Shown in pieces: positions 1-10,440 of a stretch of 64,000 bases of DNA. The notes beneath the pieces were generated by a model. It was given only the letters and a program-made list of their open reading frames with translations. It was not told the origin of the DNA and searched no databases. The position numbers and the translations under genes were made by a program. Source of the DNA: Narthecium ossifragum (taxonomy: Eukaryota; Streptophyta; Magnoliopsida; Dioscoreales; Nartheciaceae); the NCBI GenBank assembly GCA_963920575.1, contig OY986974.1, positions 22,551,042 to 22,615,041 of the forward strand, read 5' to 3'. Each line of letters starts with the position of its first letter. Within the stretch, counting starts at the first letter, position 1.

Positions 1-58
1 TGCCGCACGGCCACCGACCCGAACGTGGGAGATCGCCACATTGGATGGGGGGCCGCCC

Positions 59-2429
59 TGTGAGGACCCGTCCCTCTATCCCCGTGGCTTGTTGTTGACC
101 CCAAAGGCAATTTGGGAAATTGCGCTTTGGCGGTCGTTACACACTGGGTGTGCACACACAGACCTTGTTTGATGCTTGTGTTTGTTAGAAAGGTTGGGTG
201 GGACCATGTTTGGAAGTTCTGGGCTTGGGCCTGTTTTTCAGCCCAAGTTGGCATTTCTGGGCAGTGAGGATCGATCCTTTGGTCGTGGAGGATCGATCCT
301 ACCTGTGCCTGGAAGTCGTTGGCGGTGGCATTCGAAGGACAGCCACGGCGGTGGCCGTCGCTTCCCCTGTCAGGGGAGGGGAGACTTTTGCTCCCCTCCT
401 TCGCCATTCCCCCGCCTTCGCCGGCTTTCCCCCGGCCTTACCCCTTCCCCTCCTCCTTCCTTTCTTTCTCTTCTTCCTTCTTCCTCCTCGCGAGAGCTCT
501 GCTTCCCCTGTTCCGGCTGAGAGCTTCCACTTCGCCGTTCTCCCTCCTCCAGCCACCGTTCTTGGAGCTTGAAGGCTCATTGGAACCGTGACGGCGTGAG
601 GAAGATCCTAGGCTTGGCCTCGCGGATCGAAACAGCTCTGAGAAGGTAGGGTTCTCACTCCAAACTCCGGCTATATTCTTAAGGGTTTTGAAATCCGGGT
701 TTTGTTTTGCTTAGATCTCCTTGTGGAGTTGAAGTTTTCCGGTTTTGAAGCCATGAGTAGCTTCGGGGTTCTTGGATCTACCAACCCACCAAGTTTGGTG
801 AGGTTTGGTTGTGTCTTCCGGCGGTTTTTCCGGCCGGAAGTACGCCGGAACCCATCAGGATCGATCCTCCTGGGAGGAAGGATCGGTCCTTCTGTGTTGG
901 CGTGTTGCGCCTAGCGAATGATCGATCCTCTTATGGGAGAAGATCGATCATGGGGCCTGGGTTAGCATGGTTACCCCTTCATCCCGAGAAAGATCGATCT
1001 TCCTGGGAGGAAGGATCGATCTTCCTTGGTGCGACTCGAAGGGCGCCCTCTGTCTCGAGAATGATCGATCTTCCTGGGAGGAAGGATCGATCTTCTTTGT
1101 CTCGACAGTGAGGGAAGCTCACTGTTACTTAAGTGATCGATCCTTCCCCAGCAAAGGATCGATCATTCAATAGCAGAGAGGGCTTTTCAAAGGTTTTGCC
1201 CGCGGGGCTTAACATGTTTGCCTATCATGCTTATTGTTTACTGCTTTGTGGTTAACCGAGGGAGTAATGAACCCTCGGGAATGCTTAGTATAGCAGGGCC
1301 ATGGGTTATGCCCTTTTATCGCTTTATGGTGAACCGAAGGAAGTCATGATCCTCGGGAGTGCTTAGAATAAATGGGCCGAAGGTGTGCTCTTGTTGTGTT
1401 ACCTGTTACTGCTTTCCTTATTCATATCCTGTCTTGTTTCCTGTGCATTAGACATGCTAGGTTAGACTGGGTGGGGTTGACCCGTGAACTTCGGTGATCA
1501 AAGGCCAAGTGGTAGATGTCGTTACCCCGGTAAGGGTGTCCTACAGGCATCGTCTGGCCCACCCTGCGCCAATGACCGTCGGAGGTAGTCCAGTCCTTGA
1601 GCAGTGGCTATCGGAGGGACGTAGGTTGGACATGAACCTTGGGGGGGGGGGGGAAGACATCGATGGGATCGATGGACTCCCTGGCTAGACTTAGTCTTTG
1701 GTCAGAAGTTAGGGGTCTTGTTGGCTCCGTGGCTTGGAGTACTGAGAGATGGTAGTCTTAACCTCGGTCGTTCCGCCAAGTGTGGAGATCCCGCTTGGAG
1801 AAGGGTGTCCTACCAGTAGCGTCAGGTCCACCCTGTGTTAGGGATTGTCGGAGTTGTCCACCCCTGAGCAGTGGTTGTCGGAGGGGCGTACTTGGGACAG
1901 GAGTAGTTCGGGTTATTGACGGGATTTATGGGATCCTTGGAAAGCCTCAGTACTTGGCATCAGAGTTGGTTCGTTTGGGTTTGCCTTTTTAGCGAGAGTG
2001 GTAGAGTAGGACCCTGCTGAGCTGTTGCTCATACATACATGGACTGTGTTGTTTGCAGGTGCGGGTCCCAGCTCCTCTCCGGTGCTCCCCCGTCGGCTGT
2101 CTCGTGGTGGCGCGCCGGCTCCTGACCATGTCTGAGGGTCAGGATGGTTTCGTTTGTGCGTTTTCGGAGACCCCGGTGGGTGCTATAGCTTTTTGGGGAC
2201 TGTTGATCCCTCGTAGACCTGTTGTATAAAACTCTGTTTAACTCTATTATTTCTGTTGTAATAGTTGTTAATAGATGTTGTAGCTTTTCGCTTCCGCCTT
2301 GTGCTTCTTGGCAGCTGTTTCCGCCAGCTGTCTTTATTCCCAACTGTTTTCGCCAGTTGAGGCTAGTAGTTGTAGGTTTTTCCCCGCGTGTCTCGGCCCG
2401 GTCTGGGGTCTGCGGGTCGGGGCGCGACA
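59..2429 (+). repeat. 5' LTR of the Tekay/Del element (2371 bp)
   Basis: It starts TGTGAGGACCCG and ends GGGCGCGACA, directly before the primer-binding site. The second copy starts at 3415. It carries a CT-rich stretch (about 400-560), five GATCGATC hairpin modules (857-1165), a G-homopolymer near 1640 that is shorter in the other LTR, and two copies of a module of about 100 bp that also occurs in the internal region. Open frames inside it are not conserved as proteins. Confidence 0.88.
857..1165. repeat. Array of five GATCGATC-N14-GATCGATC hairpin modules
   Basis: Modules lie at 857-890, 919-950, 991-1022, 1063-1092 and 1134-1165. In each, the two octamers span exactly 30 bp outer edge to outer edge (one octamer of the first module is GATCGGTC). 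In the third and fourth modules the 14 bases between them, CTTCCTGGGAGGAAG-like, are themselves near-palindromic. Centre-to-centre distances are 61, 72, 71 and 72 bp. Intervening segments are 28 to 41 bp and only weakly similar, so the palindromic core is better preserved than the rest of the unit. Confidence 0.9.
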
Positions 2430-2905
2430 GCTTGGTATCAGAGCATAGGTTGTAGATCCCAGGGAACTGGATCGGGTCTCTGCGGAGACGTGCATGGGTT
2501 GGGGTAGTTCTAGAGTTAGAACATCCCTGTTTGCTTGCTTTCCTTTCCGCTGAGAGTGATTGTTTCTTCTTCCGCTTTCTGTTGTGCTGCTTTGTTTTGC
2601 GGCTTGTGACGAGTTGAACTCGTCTTTCTTTGTTGGTACTGGTGACAACATGGTATGCCAGAGCTCTCGGGGAAGTGGTGTCATGTTGGTATCATCATGT
2701 CCACCCCGTGTCAAGGATCGTCGGAGGTAGTCCAATCCTTAAACAGTGGCTGTCGGAGGGATGTACCTTGGACATGTACCACTCGGAGAGGAGATCAGGT
2801 GATGTCCTGTTGGTATCGTCATGTCCACCCTGTGTCAGGGACCGTCGGAGGTAGTCCAATCCTTGAACAGTGGTTGTCGGAGGGACGTACCTTGGACAGG
2901 TACCA
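1534..2905 (+). repeat. Dispersed ~100-bp module, four copies across LTR and internal region
   Basis: Related segments at about 1534-1636, 1803-1903, 2682-2780 and 2801-2905 share the cores CCACCCTGTGTCAGGGA, GTCGGAGGTAGTCCA and CAGTGGTTGTCGGAGGGACGTA-like text. Two copies are in the LTR and two in the internal region. Copies across the LTR boundary suggest recombination between LTR and body, or shared ancestry of both parts. Confidence 0.7.
2433..2450 (+). other. Primer-binding site (initiator Met-tRNA type)
   Basis: TGGTATCAGAGCATAGGT begins three bases after the LTR end. TGGTATCAGAGC is the standard plant LTR-retrotransposon primer site complementary to the 3' end of initiator methionine tRNA. 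It fixes the 5' LTR end at 2429 and shows plus orientation. Confidence 0.85.
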
Positions 2906-3343
2906 CTTGGGGAGGAGATCAGGAGGTTGTTCGCCGCGTTCCAGGGTGACCAACTCCTTCTGGCAGCGGGACCCACTCAGCAGGCTCCCTGGGAGGAAGG
3001 CCGAGGGCAGCAGTCCGAGCGTGGGCCAGCGCTGTGTTTCCAGTGCCAGCAACTGGGGCACTTCCGCAGGGACTGTCCGCGGCGGAGCTCACAGGGTGCG
3101 GCACCGTCGGGAGGTCGAGGCGGAGGGGCTTGGGCTGGGCGTGGGCAAAGAGGTGGAGCAGGGCAAGGCCGTCGCGGAGGCAGAGCGGAGGGTGGGGGAC
3201 AGGTGTTTGCCCTACCCGACCGCCCTTTTGCAGACGAGGTGCAGCCGTCCTATCAGGAGTACCTGTCTCAGCACCCGCTTCCGCTGACCGTAGCACCACC
3301 CGCCTCCAGAGGTAACTTTTACCGCTTTGTAGTATCCTGCTAG
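2870..3343 (+). pseudogene. Gag nucleocapsid remnant (CCHC zinc knuckle)
   Basis: The open frame contains CFQCQQLGHFRRDCP, a C-X2-C-X4-H-X4-C zinc knuckle of the kind that ends Ty3/gypsy Gag and packages genomic RNA. It is preceded by a Gln-rich segment and followed by a Gly/Arg-rich tail, as in Tekay Gag. The matrix/capsid part and all of pol are missing. The upstream part of the frame overlaps the ~100-bp repeat module and is probably not real Gag. Confidence 0.7.
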
Positions 3344-3377
3344 GCGTTGTTTTCGTTTCCGAGCCCTACCTTAATCG

Positions 3378-3414
3378 AATCTCGAGGACGAGATTTCTTT
3401 TAAGGGTTTTAGGA
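3378..3414 (+). other. Polypurine tract region before the 3' LTR
   Basis: GAGGACGAGATTTCTTTTAA followed by GGGTTTTAGGA lies immediately upstream of the second TGTGAGGACCCG. Tekay/Del elements carry a related GAGGACGAGATTTC block before the purine tract. Here the purine run is eroded. Confidence 0.6.
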
Positions 3415-5665
3415 TGTGAGGACCCGTCCCTCTATCCCCGTGGCTTGTTCTTGACCCCAAGGGCAATTTGGGAAATTGCGTCTTGGCGATCGTTACACAC
3501 TGGGTGTGCACACACAGACCTTACTTGGTGCTTGTGTTTGTTAGAAAGGTTAGGTGGGACCATGTTTGGAAGTTCTGGGCTTGGGCCTGTTTTTCAGCCC
3601 AAGTTGGCATTTCTGGGCAGTGAGTATCGATCCTTTGGTCGTGGAGGATCGATCCTACCTGTGCCTGGAAGTCGTTGGCGGTGGCATTCGAAGGATGGCC
3701 ACGGCGGTGGCCGTCGCTTCCCCTGTCAGGGGAGGGGAGACTTTTGCTCCCCTCCTTCTCCTTTCCCCCGCCTTCGCCGGCTTTCCCCCGGCCTTACCCC
3801 TTCCCCTCCTCCTTCCTTCCTTTCTCTTCTTCCTTCTTCCTCCTCGCGAGAGCTCTGCTTCCCCTGTTCCGGCTGAGAGCTTCCACTTCGCCGTTCTCCC
3901 TCCTCCGGCCACCGTTCTTGGAGCTTGAAGGCTCGTTGGAACCGTGACAGCGTGAGGAAGATTCTAGGCTTGGCCTCGCGGATCGAAGCAGCTCTGAGGA
4001 GGTAGGGTTCTCACTCTAAACTCCGGCTATATTCTTAAGGGTTTTGAAATCCGAGTTTTGTTTTGCTTAGATCTCCTTGTGGAGTTGAGGTTTTCCGGTT
4101 TTGAAGCCATGAGTAGCTTCGGGGTTCTTGGATCTACCAACCCACTAAGTTTGGTGAGGTTTGGTTGTGTCTTCCGGCGGTTTTTCTGGCCGAAAGTACA
4201 CCGGAACCCATTAGGATCGATGCTCCTGGGAGGAAGGATCAGTCCTTCTGTGTTGGCGTGCTGCGCCCAGCGAATGATCGATCCTCTTATGGGAGAAGAT
4301 CGATCATGGGGCCTGGGTTAGCATGGTTACCCCTTCGTCCCGAGAAAGATCGATCTTCTTGGGAGGAAGGATCGATCTTCTTTGGTGCGACTCGAAGGGT
4401 GCCCTCTGTCTCGAGAATGGTCGATCTTCCTGGGAGGAAGGATCGATCTTCTTTGTCTCGACAGTGAGGGAAGCTCACTGTTACCTAAGTGATCGATCCT
4501 TCCCCAGCAAAGGATCGATCATTCAATAGCAGAGAGGGTTTTTCAAAGGTTTTACCCGCGGGGCTTAACATGTTTGCCTATCATGCTTATTGTTTACTAC
4601 TTTGTGGTTAACCGAGGGAGTAATGAACCCTCGGAAATGCTTAGTATAGCTGGGCCATGGGTTATGCCCTTTTATCGCTTTATGGTGAACCGAAGGAAGT
4701 CATGATCCTCGGGAGTGCTTAGAATAAATGGGCCGAAAGTGTGCCCTTGTTGTGTTACCTGTTACTGCTTTCCTTATTCATATCCTGCCATGTTTCCTAT
4801 GCATTAGACATGCTAGGTTAGACTGGGTGGGGTTGACTCGTGAACTTCGATGATCAAAGGCCAAGTGGTAGATGTCGTTACCCCGGTAAGGGTGTCCTAC
4901 AGGCATCGTCTGGCCCACCCTGTGCCAAGGACCGTCGGAGGTAGTCCAGTCCTTGAGCAGTGGCTATCGGAGGGACTTAGGTTGGACAGGAACCCTGGGG
5001 GGGAAGACATCGATGGGATCGATGGACTCCCAGGCTAGACTTAGTCTTTGGTCAGAAGTTAGGGGTCTTGTTGGCTCCGTGGCTTGGAGTACTGAGAGAT
5101 GGTAGTCTTAACCTCGGTCGTTCCGCCAAGTGTGGAGATCCCGCTTGGAGAAGGGTGTCCTACCAGTAGTGTCAGGTCCACCCTGTGTTAGGGATTGTCG
5201 GAGTTGTCCACCCCTGAGCAGTGGTTGTCGGAGAGGCGTACTTGGGACAGGAGTCCTTTGGGTTATTGACGAGATTTATGGGATCCTTGGCAACCCTCAG
5301 TACTTGGCTTCAGAGTTGGTTCGTTTGGGTTTGCCTTTTTAGCGAGAGTGGTAGAGTATGACCCTGCTGAGCTGTTGCTCATACCTACCTGGACTGTGTT
5401 GTTTGCAGGTGCAGGTCCCAGCTCCTCTCCGGTGCTCCCCCGTCGGCTATCTCGTGGTGGCGCGCCGGCTCCTGACCATGTATGAGGGTCAGGATGGTTT
5501 CGTTTGTGCGTTTACGAAGACCCCGGTGGGTGCTGTAGCTTTTTGGGGACTGTTGATCCCTCGTAGACTTGTTGTACTAAACTCTGTTTAACTCTATTAT
5601 TTCTGTTGTAATAATTGTTAATAGATGCTGCAGCTTTTCGCTTCTGCCTTGTCCTTCTTGGCAGC
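3415..5665 (+). repeat. 3' LTR of the Tekay/Del element, truncated at its right end
   Basis: It matches 59-2316 throughout, including the GATCGATC array (about 4213-4522). The match ends inside CTTGGCAGCTG at 5665; the last ~113 bp, including the expected GCGACA terminus, are absent. The sequence continues directly into the Tat LTR. Confidence 0.88.
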
Positions 5666-5872
5666 TGTGAACGACACGCGCTGCTCTATTTATAGGCGTA
5701 AGGAAGAGGCTGTTAGAATCCGTGTGGTTACGGATTTGTGATTTCCTTATCAGAAAAGATTTGAACATATCCACTGTGAACCGCAGGATCCCAACTAATG
5801 TGATCCCAACCGATGTGATCCGTAGGACTGCAACTAATGTGATGGACAGTTGAGGCAAATTTGGTATTATCA
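5666..5872 (-). repeat. 3' LTR of the Tat element, truncated
   Basis: It corresponds to the right part of the 436-bp LTR at 16214-16649, both ending TTGGTATTATCA in plus-strand terms. About 230 bp of the LTR end distal to the element body are missing at the junction with the Tekay LTR. A minus-strand TATA box (TATAAATA) lies at 5687-5694. Confidence 0.85.
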
Positions 5873-5892
5873 TAAGCCCCCCACTCCCTGCC
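5873..5892 (-). other. Polypurine tract of the Tat element
   Basis: On the minus strand AGGGAGTGGGGGGCTTA runs directly into the LTR start TGATAATACC. It primes plus-strand DNA synthesis and confirms the minus orientation. Confidence 0.8.
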
Positions 5893-5949
5893 TAAGCTGA
5901 GAAGTAGCTTGGGGTGGGAGTAAGATAGTTGTTTCTTCTTCTTCATTGT

Positions 5950-6243
5950 AATGATCTCGATTGGAGTTGATCTCGATTTTTCTTGAAATCGAGTGCTTGA
6001 CGAGGCCAAGGCTTTCAGAGCTGATCTCGAGCTTTGTCGAGATCGAGTGCTTGGCGAGGCCAAGGCTTTATAAACTGATCTCGAGCTTGGTCGAGATTGA
6101 GTGCTTGGTGAGGCCAAGGCTTTGGGAACTGATCTTGAGCATGGGTCATGATCAAGTCGAGTGCTTGGCAAAGCCAAGGCTTATTTATGATTTGACCTCG
6201 AGCCTTGGTCGAAGTCGAGTGCTTGGCGAAGCCAAGGCTTCAT
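5950..6243 (-). repeat. Tandem minisatellite (~58 bp, about five units) in the Tat 3' region
   Basis: Units share GATCTCGAGCTTGGTCGAGAT and GAGTGCTTGGCGAGGCCAAG-like blocks, each with a small inverted CTCGAG core. The array sits between the integrase stop and the purine tract. Tandem repeats in this position are known in Tat/Ogre elements. Confidence 0.8.
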
Positions 6244-6370
6244 AGTATTCTAAAAATTTGAAATTTGGTATGCTAGGAATAAAAGAGCTTTATTGCACTG
6301 AAACAACTGGCGGCGCAAACAAGATGTCTATGCCGCTTATTACATAGGGGTTGAAGCGAGTACTTCAATT

Positions 6371-7627
6371 TTATTGGAAGTACTTCCGGAAGTTACGGGT
6401 GTGCCATGTGCGAGGCAACACGTCACCATCTAGGGTTTCCAGCTCGTATGTGCCAATGTGCCTCCGCTTAACTACTCTGTAAGGACCTGCCCAAGTAGGA
6501 TCAAACTTGTGGGACCCTGGTCGGGTAGTGTCGAATTCTGCCTTCCTTAACACTAGGTCTCCCGGGGAAAATGATCTTTCCTTTACTCTGGAGTTGTAGA
6601 AGCGGGCTGCTTTCTGTCGATAAGATGCAGCTCGGATTTGTGCTTCGTCTCTCTTCTCCTCAAGCAGGTCGAGGTCAATCCTCAAGGCTTCGTCATTCTG
6701 TTCCGGTTCTGGCCTATTGGTCATTCTGAGGCTTGGTTCTCCAATCGCGACTGGGATCACTGCGTCATGTCCAAACGCCAAGGAAAAAGGGGTTTCTCCA
6801 GTAGCTCCATTGGGAGTAGTACGGTGTGCCCAAAGTATTCTTGGTAGCTCCTCTGGCCATGATCCCTTTACACCTTCTAGGCGAGTCTTTAGAGCATACA
6901 ACAGAGTTCTATTGGTCAATTCCGCGAGACTGTTGCTTTGAGGATGTGCAACTGAGGTGAAATTATTGCGGATTGAAAGGCCTATGCAGAACTCCCTGAA
7001 ACTTGAGCTATTGAATTGTCTTCCATTGTCGGTTATAATAACTCCAGGGATGCCGTAGCGACATATTATATTCTTCCATGTGAACTTCCTGATCTTGGCC
7101 TCTGTGATGGTGGCCAAGGCTTCCGCCTCCACCCACTTGGTGAAATAATCAATGGCCACTAGAAGGAACTTCTTTTGTGCAGCGGCTTGAAGTAGGGGTC
7201 CCAGGATATCCATTCCCCATTGATAGAAGGGCCAATGACTAAATATTAGGGCCTGCTTCGTTGCCGGCTGATGGAGGAGTGATGCATTCCTTTGGCAGTT
7301 GTCGCATCGTCTAACCAGGTCGGCTGCATCTGTCCTCATCGTCGGCCAGTAGTATCCTTGCCTCATCACCTTCTGTGCGAGAGAGCGAGCTCCTTGGTGC
7401 AAACCACAGATGCCTTCGTGCACCTCTCGTAGCACGTACAATGCTTGGGCTGGAGCCAAGCACTTCAAATATGAGAATGAGGCGCTTCTGCGGTAGAGCT
7501 CTCCTTGGATCAATGTGTAACGAGAAGCTCGTCGAGCAAGCTGCCGCACTGATCTGTCTTCTGAGGGTCCATCCTTCAGGTAGCCGATGATATCACTCAT
7601 CCAGTTGGTTCCTATCTCCACTGTCAA
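6371..7627 (-). pseudogene. Tat integrase (HHCC zinc domain + DDE core)
   Basis: The 418-residue open frame carries an N-terminal HHCC domain (HEGICGLH ... CDNCQR), the DDE core (MDILGPL; IITDNGRQF; the glutamate in LAELTNRTLL) and the C-terminal DPTWAGPYRV block, ending HTRNFRKYF. It inserts retrotransposon cDNA into chromosomes. It looks intact alone, but in the polyprotein it is separated from the upstream RNase H by a frameshift near 7715 and an in-frame TAA near 7640. No chromodomain follows. Confidence 0.88.
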
Positions 7628-7689
7628 ATCTTCTCTTTCTTAAGTGCTAGGAGCTTGCAGCGTTTCGATGTAGACCGCAGAGCGGCCGT

Positions 7690-9063
7690 CTAGGTTCCCC
7701 GTAGTGGCGATTTTGACAGGGCGTCCGCTCTGGTGTTCTCTTCTCTAGGAATATACTCAATAGAGAACTCTGAAAATTTTAAAATTTCCATGCGTACCTT
7801 ATCGAGATATTTCTGCATGGTTTCTTCTTTGGCCTCATAATCTCCCTGAATTTGGTGTACCACCAACTGAGAATCACTATAAGCTTTCACCACTTTGGCC
7901 CCCATTTGTGTCGCTAGTCTCAAGCCCGCTAACATAGCTTCGTACTCTACCGCGTTGTTGGTGGCTGAGAACTTGAATTCGAGGACATACTCGTGGTTTT
8001 GTCCTTCTGGGTCAGTGAGTGCCAGTCATGCGCCACTAGTAGCAACTGTGGAAGAGCCATCTACATATAGAGTCCAAGTCGGCTTGGCGACCTGGGACTC
8101 AGGCCTGGTGCATTCTGCTACAAAGTCTGCTATGGACTGAGCTTTGATCGTCGGCCTGGGATAGAATTTGATGTCGAATTCCCCAAGCATCAGCGACCAT
8201 TTGACGAGCCGTCCTGCTATGTCTGGCTTCTGTAGTGCTTGCCTCACCGGTTGGTCCGTAAGGACATTGATGGTGTGGGCTTGGAAGTATGGTCTGAGTC
8301 GCCCGGCAGAGTGGACAAGAGCCAATGCAAACTTTTCCAATAGAGAATATCGCTCCTCAGCTCCTTGCAATACCTTGCTTGTGTAATATACATGCCTTTG
8401 CTTCCCTTCTTCTTCTCGTACCAGAACTGAGCTCACTGCAGTAGCTGAGACTGCCAAGTAGAGGTATAGTTCTTCACCTTTCAAAGGTCTGGTTAACAGA
8501 GGAGGATTAACTAGATAGTTTTTCAAGGCTTTGAACACCTCTTGGCAGTCTTGGGTCCATTCTAGGTCGGGATTTTTACTCCCCTTCAAAGCTTGGAAGA
8601 TAGGGTAGCATTTTTCACCTAGCCTGGATATGAAGCGGGCTAACGCTGCTATACGTCCTGTGAGGACTTGGACCTCGCGTTTGGTTTTTGGGGGCGACAT
8701 GTTATGGATTGCTCTGATCTTATCAGGGTTCACCTCGATACCTCGATTGGTTACAATGTACCCTAGGAAAGCTTCCCGAAGGTGTTGTAAATGGTCTTCC
8801 GCCTTGGTGCTTTTGACCAAGAGGTCGTCCACGTACACTTCCATGGTCCTCCCGATCAGCTCCTTGAAGATTTTCTCAACCATCCTTTGGTAGGTTGCTC
8901 CCGCATTCTTCAACCCAAAGGGCATGACTTTATAACAATACAAGCCCTGGTTGGTGATAAATGATGTCTTCTCTTGATCAGCTTCGCGCATCTGGATCTG
9001 GTTATATCCAGAGTATGCGTCCATAAAGGTGAGCAAATCATGTCCTGAAGTGGCGTCTACCAT
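7690..9063 (-). pseudogene. Tat reverse transcriptase, RNase H and archaeal-type RNase H, broken
   Basis: The frame starts inside RT (FMDAYSGYNQI), passes the catalytic YVDD, then RNase H with its QPVR connection and an archaeal-type RNase H (YVDGSS, VEYEAM, AYSDSQLVV, TRADALSK). Breaks: the RT N-terminal fingers are missing, the protease frame runs straight into this point with a frame change; roughly 29 residues are missing between LREAF and LGYIV near 8769; TGA at 8026-8028 interrupts the second RNase H; the frame ends at 7690 by a shift. First-RNase H catalytic positions look substituted (YLAVSATAVS where Asp is usual). The protein cannot be active. Confidence 0.88.
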
Positions 9064-9275
9064 TTGGTCAATAAAGGTGAGCCCATCTTGTCGAAGGCAT
9101 CCCAGTACAACACGTCTGCGGAGCTGCCGTTGTCAATTAGAATGTGGTGGACCTTCGCATTGGTGATGGTCGCTGTCACTACAAGAGCGTCGTGGTGAGG
9201 GGTTAAAATGTCCCGAGAATCCTCCTCGGTAAAGGTGATGGGTTCGTGCTTGGACCCATCCCCTTGGACAACCAA
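9057..9275 (-). pseudogene. Tat aspartic protease fragment
   Basis: HHILIDNGSSADVLYWDAF contains the D-N-G-S-S active-site loop of Tat proteases (D-T/S-G in retroviruses). The C-terminal half, with the flap and second hydrophobic strand, is missing because the frame jumps into mid-RT at 9060. The deletion explains why both protease C-terminus and RT N-terminus are absent. Confidence 0.8.
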
Positions 9276-9377
9276 GTATACTAATTCAAATGCACCCCGG
9301 GAGTAGGACTTCCTGGTTGAACAGGAGTCTCCTCCGCTTGCAGGACCGCCAAGGATGGTCCGTATCTCCAGAATGGG

Positions 9378-9569
9378 TCAGTCTTTGGGTAAGAGGGGGA
9401 TCTGATTGGTCACAACTGCAGTCTCCTGCTTCTGCTTCTGGTTCAGGGCCTCTGGTGGAACGGGGCCTGCCTGGAACTGGGGCAAGATGCCTTGCCGCAC
9501 TAACTGCTCAATGAAGTTCTTTAGGTGCCGGCAGTCGTTGGTGCTATGGCCTTCCTGTCGATGATACAT
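9378..9569 (-). pseudogene. Tat Gag C-terminal zinc-knuckle segment
   Basis: CMYHRQEGHSTNDCRHLK matches the Tat Gag knuckle (C-X2-H-X4-H-X4-C pattern) followed by the helix NFIEQLVRQGIL. Between this segment and the main Gag frame (9570-9789) there are frameshifts and stops, but remnants of the linker can be read. Confidence 0.75.
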
Positions 9570-9789
9570 ACAGTATCGACCTGTGGCATCAGGCTGGTTC
9601 TTTGGATGGCCACTTCATTTTCTTTTTCTCCACCTGCATCAAGATTTCATCCAGGGGAGCATTTAATGGAGTATAAGAGGTATACCGCATGCTCTTATTC
9701 TCCTTCTTCTTCTTTTGAGGTGATGACGCTGGGTCGGTCTTGGCTATCTCTGCCATCAGACGCTTCCCGCCGAGGTGCCCTCTTCGGGC

Positions 9790-10440
9790 CTAGATATCTT
9801 CTTCCGTCTTGGCGTACTCCTTAGCCTTATTTAAGAGCTCGGTATAACTGAGCTTGTCTTCATTGCCGCCCTGGAAGATGTGCCAATATGCGAACTCTGA
9901 GGCCAAACCATCCCGGAAGAAAGTTTTGGCGAGAGCGTGGTCGAGCTCGTCGACTTGAACGGCTTCCACCTGGAAACGTTTGAGATAGCTTCTCAGAGTC
10001 TCGTCGTCCTTCTGTTTGATAAGTTGGAGGCTGGAGGTGGTTTTCTTCCTCCGTTGGCTACTGAGGAAGTGAGTCTGGAAGGTCCTCGCCAATTGATCAA
10101 AAGATTCAATCGACCTGGGCTTTAGTGCGTTGAACCATGCTCTAGCTGGACCCTTGAGTGTGGTTGCGAAAGCATGACATTTCACAGTTGGGGTGGCTCC
10201 ATGAAGCTTCATCAAGGTCTCGAATGATCCCAGATGGTCATTCGAATCTTGCTTGCTGTCATAGGTCTCCAACGTTGGCATTTTGAACCGCTTCGGGATG
10301 GGAGCATCCTCGATTTCACGAGAGAACTTTGAGACGCCTAGATCATCCTGCTTTTGGATGGGTAGTCCGAGCTGCTCCCTATTGGCTTCGAGGTAGTCCC
10401 GGAGGTCTTTGGAGTTACTCAATCTCGAGTGGACCGTTTG
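9790..10440 (-). pseudogene. Tat Gag, capsid part (downstream of solo LTR)
   Basis: Contains the Tat Gag core: IPKRFKMPTLETYD, HAFATTLKGPARAWFNAL, SFDQLARTFQTHF and SLQLIKQKDDETLRSYLKRF. These are the retrotransposon gag capsid helices. The frame from 10441 to 10578 is solo-LTR sequence; real Gag resumes at 13185. The break lies at a valine codon of the TSD GTTTG, so the frame is continuous once the LTR and one TSD copy are ignored. Confidence 0.85.

Larger units (their letters stand above)
59..5665 (+). mobile_element. Non-autonomous Tekay/Del-type Ty3/gypsy retrotransposon, right end truncated
   Basis: Two copies of a long repeat that begins TGTGAGGACCCGTCCCTC lie 3356 bp apart. They enclose only about 985 bp of internal sequence with a methionine-tRNA type primer site, a gag zinc-knuckle remnant and a purine-rich tract. 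The start TGTGAGGACCCG and the end in GGGCGCGACA are typical of Tekay/Del LTRs. No protease, RT or integrase is present, so it must have moved in trans. The right LTR stops about 113 bp short, where it is fused to a Tat LTR at 5666, so no target duplication can be tested. By eye the two LTRs differ by a few percent over their first 600 bp. Confidence 0.85.

Noticed and set aside
176..1111. Frames in the Tekay LTR (for example Arg/Ser-rich at 809-1111)
   Set aside because: They translate the GATCGATC modules and a CT-rich tract. They recur in the second LTR but match no protein, so the repeat explains them.
857..1165. CRISPR-like repeat/spacer geometry
   Set aside because: The repeats lie within a plant LTR, are present in both LTRs of the element, the spacers are related to each other, and there are no cas genes.
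1639..1652. G-homopolymer length difference between the Tekay LTRs
   Set aside because: Homopolymer length is prone to sequencing error and slippage, so it is not informative.
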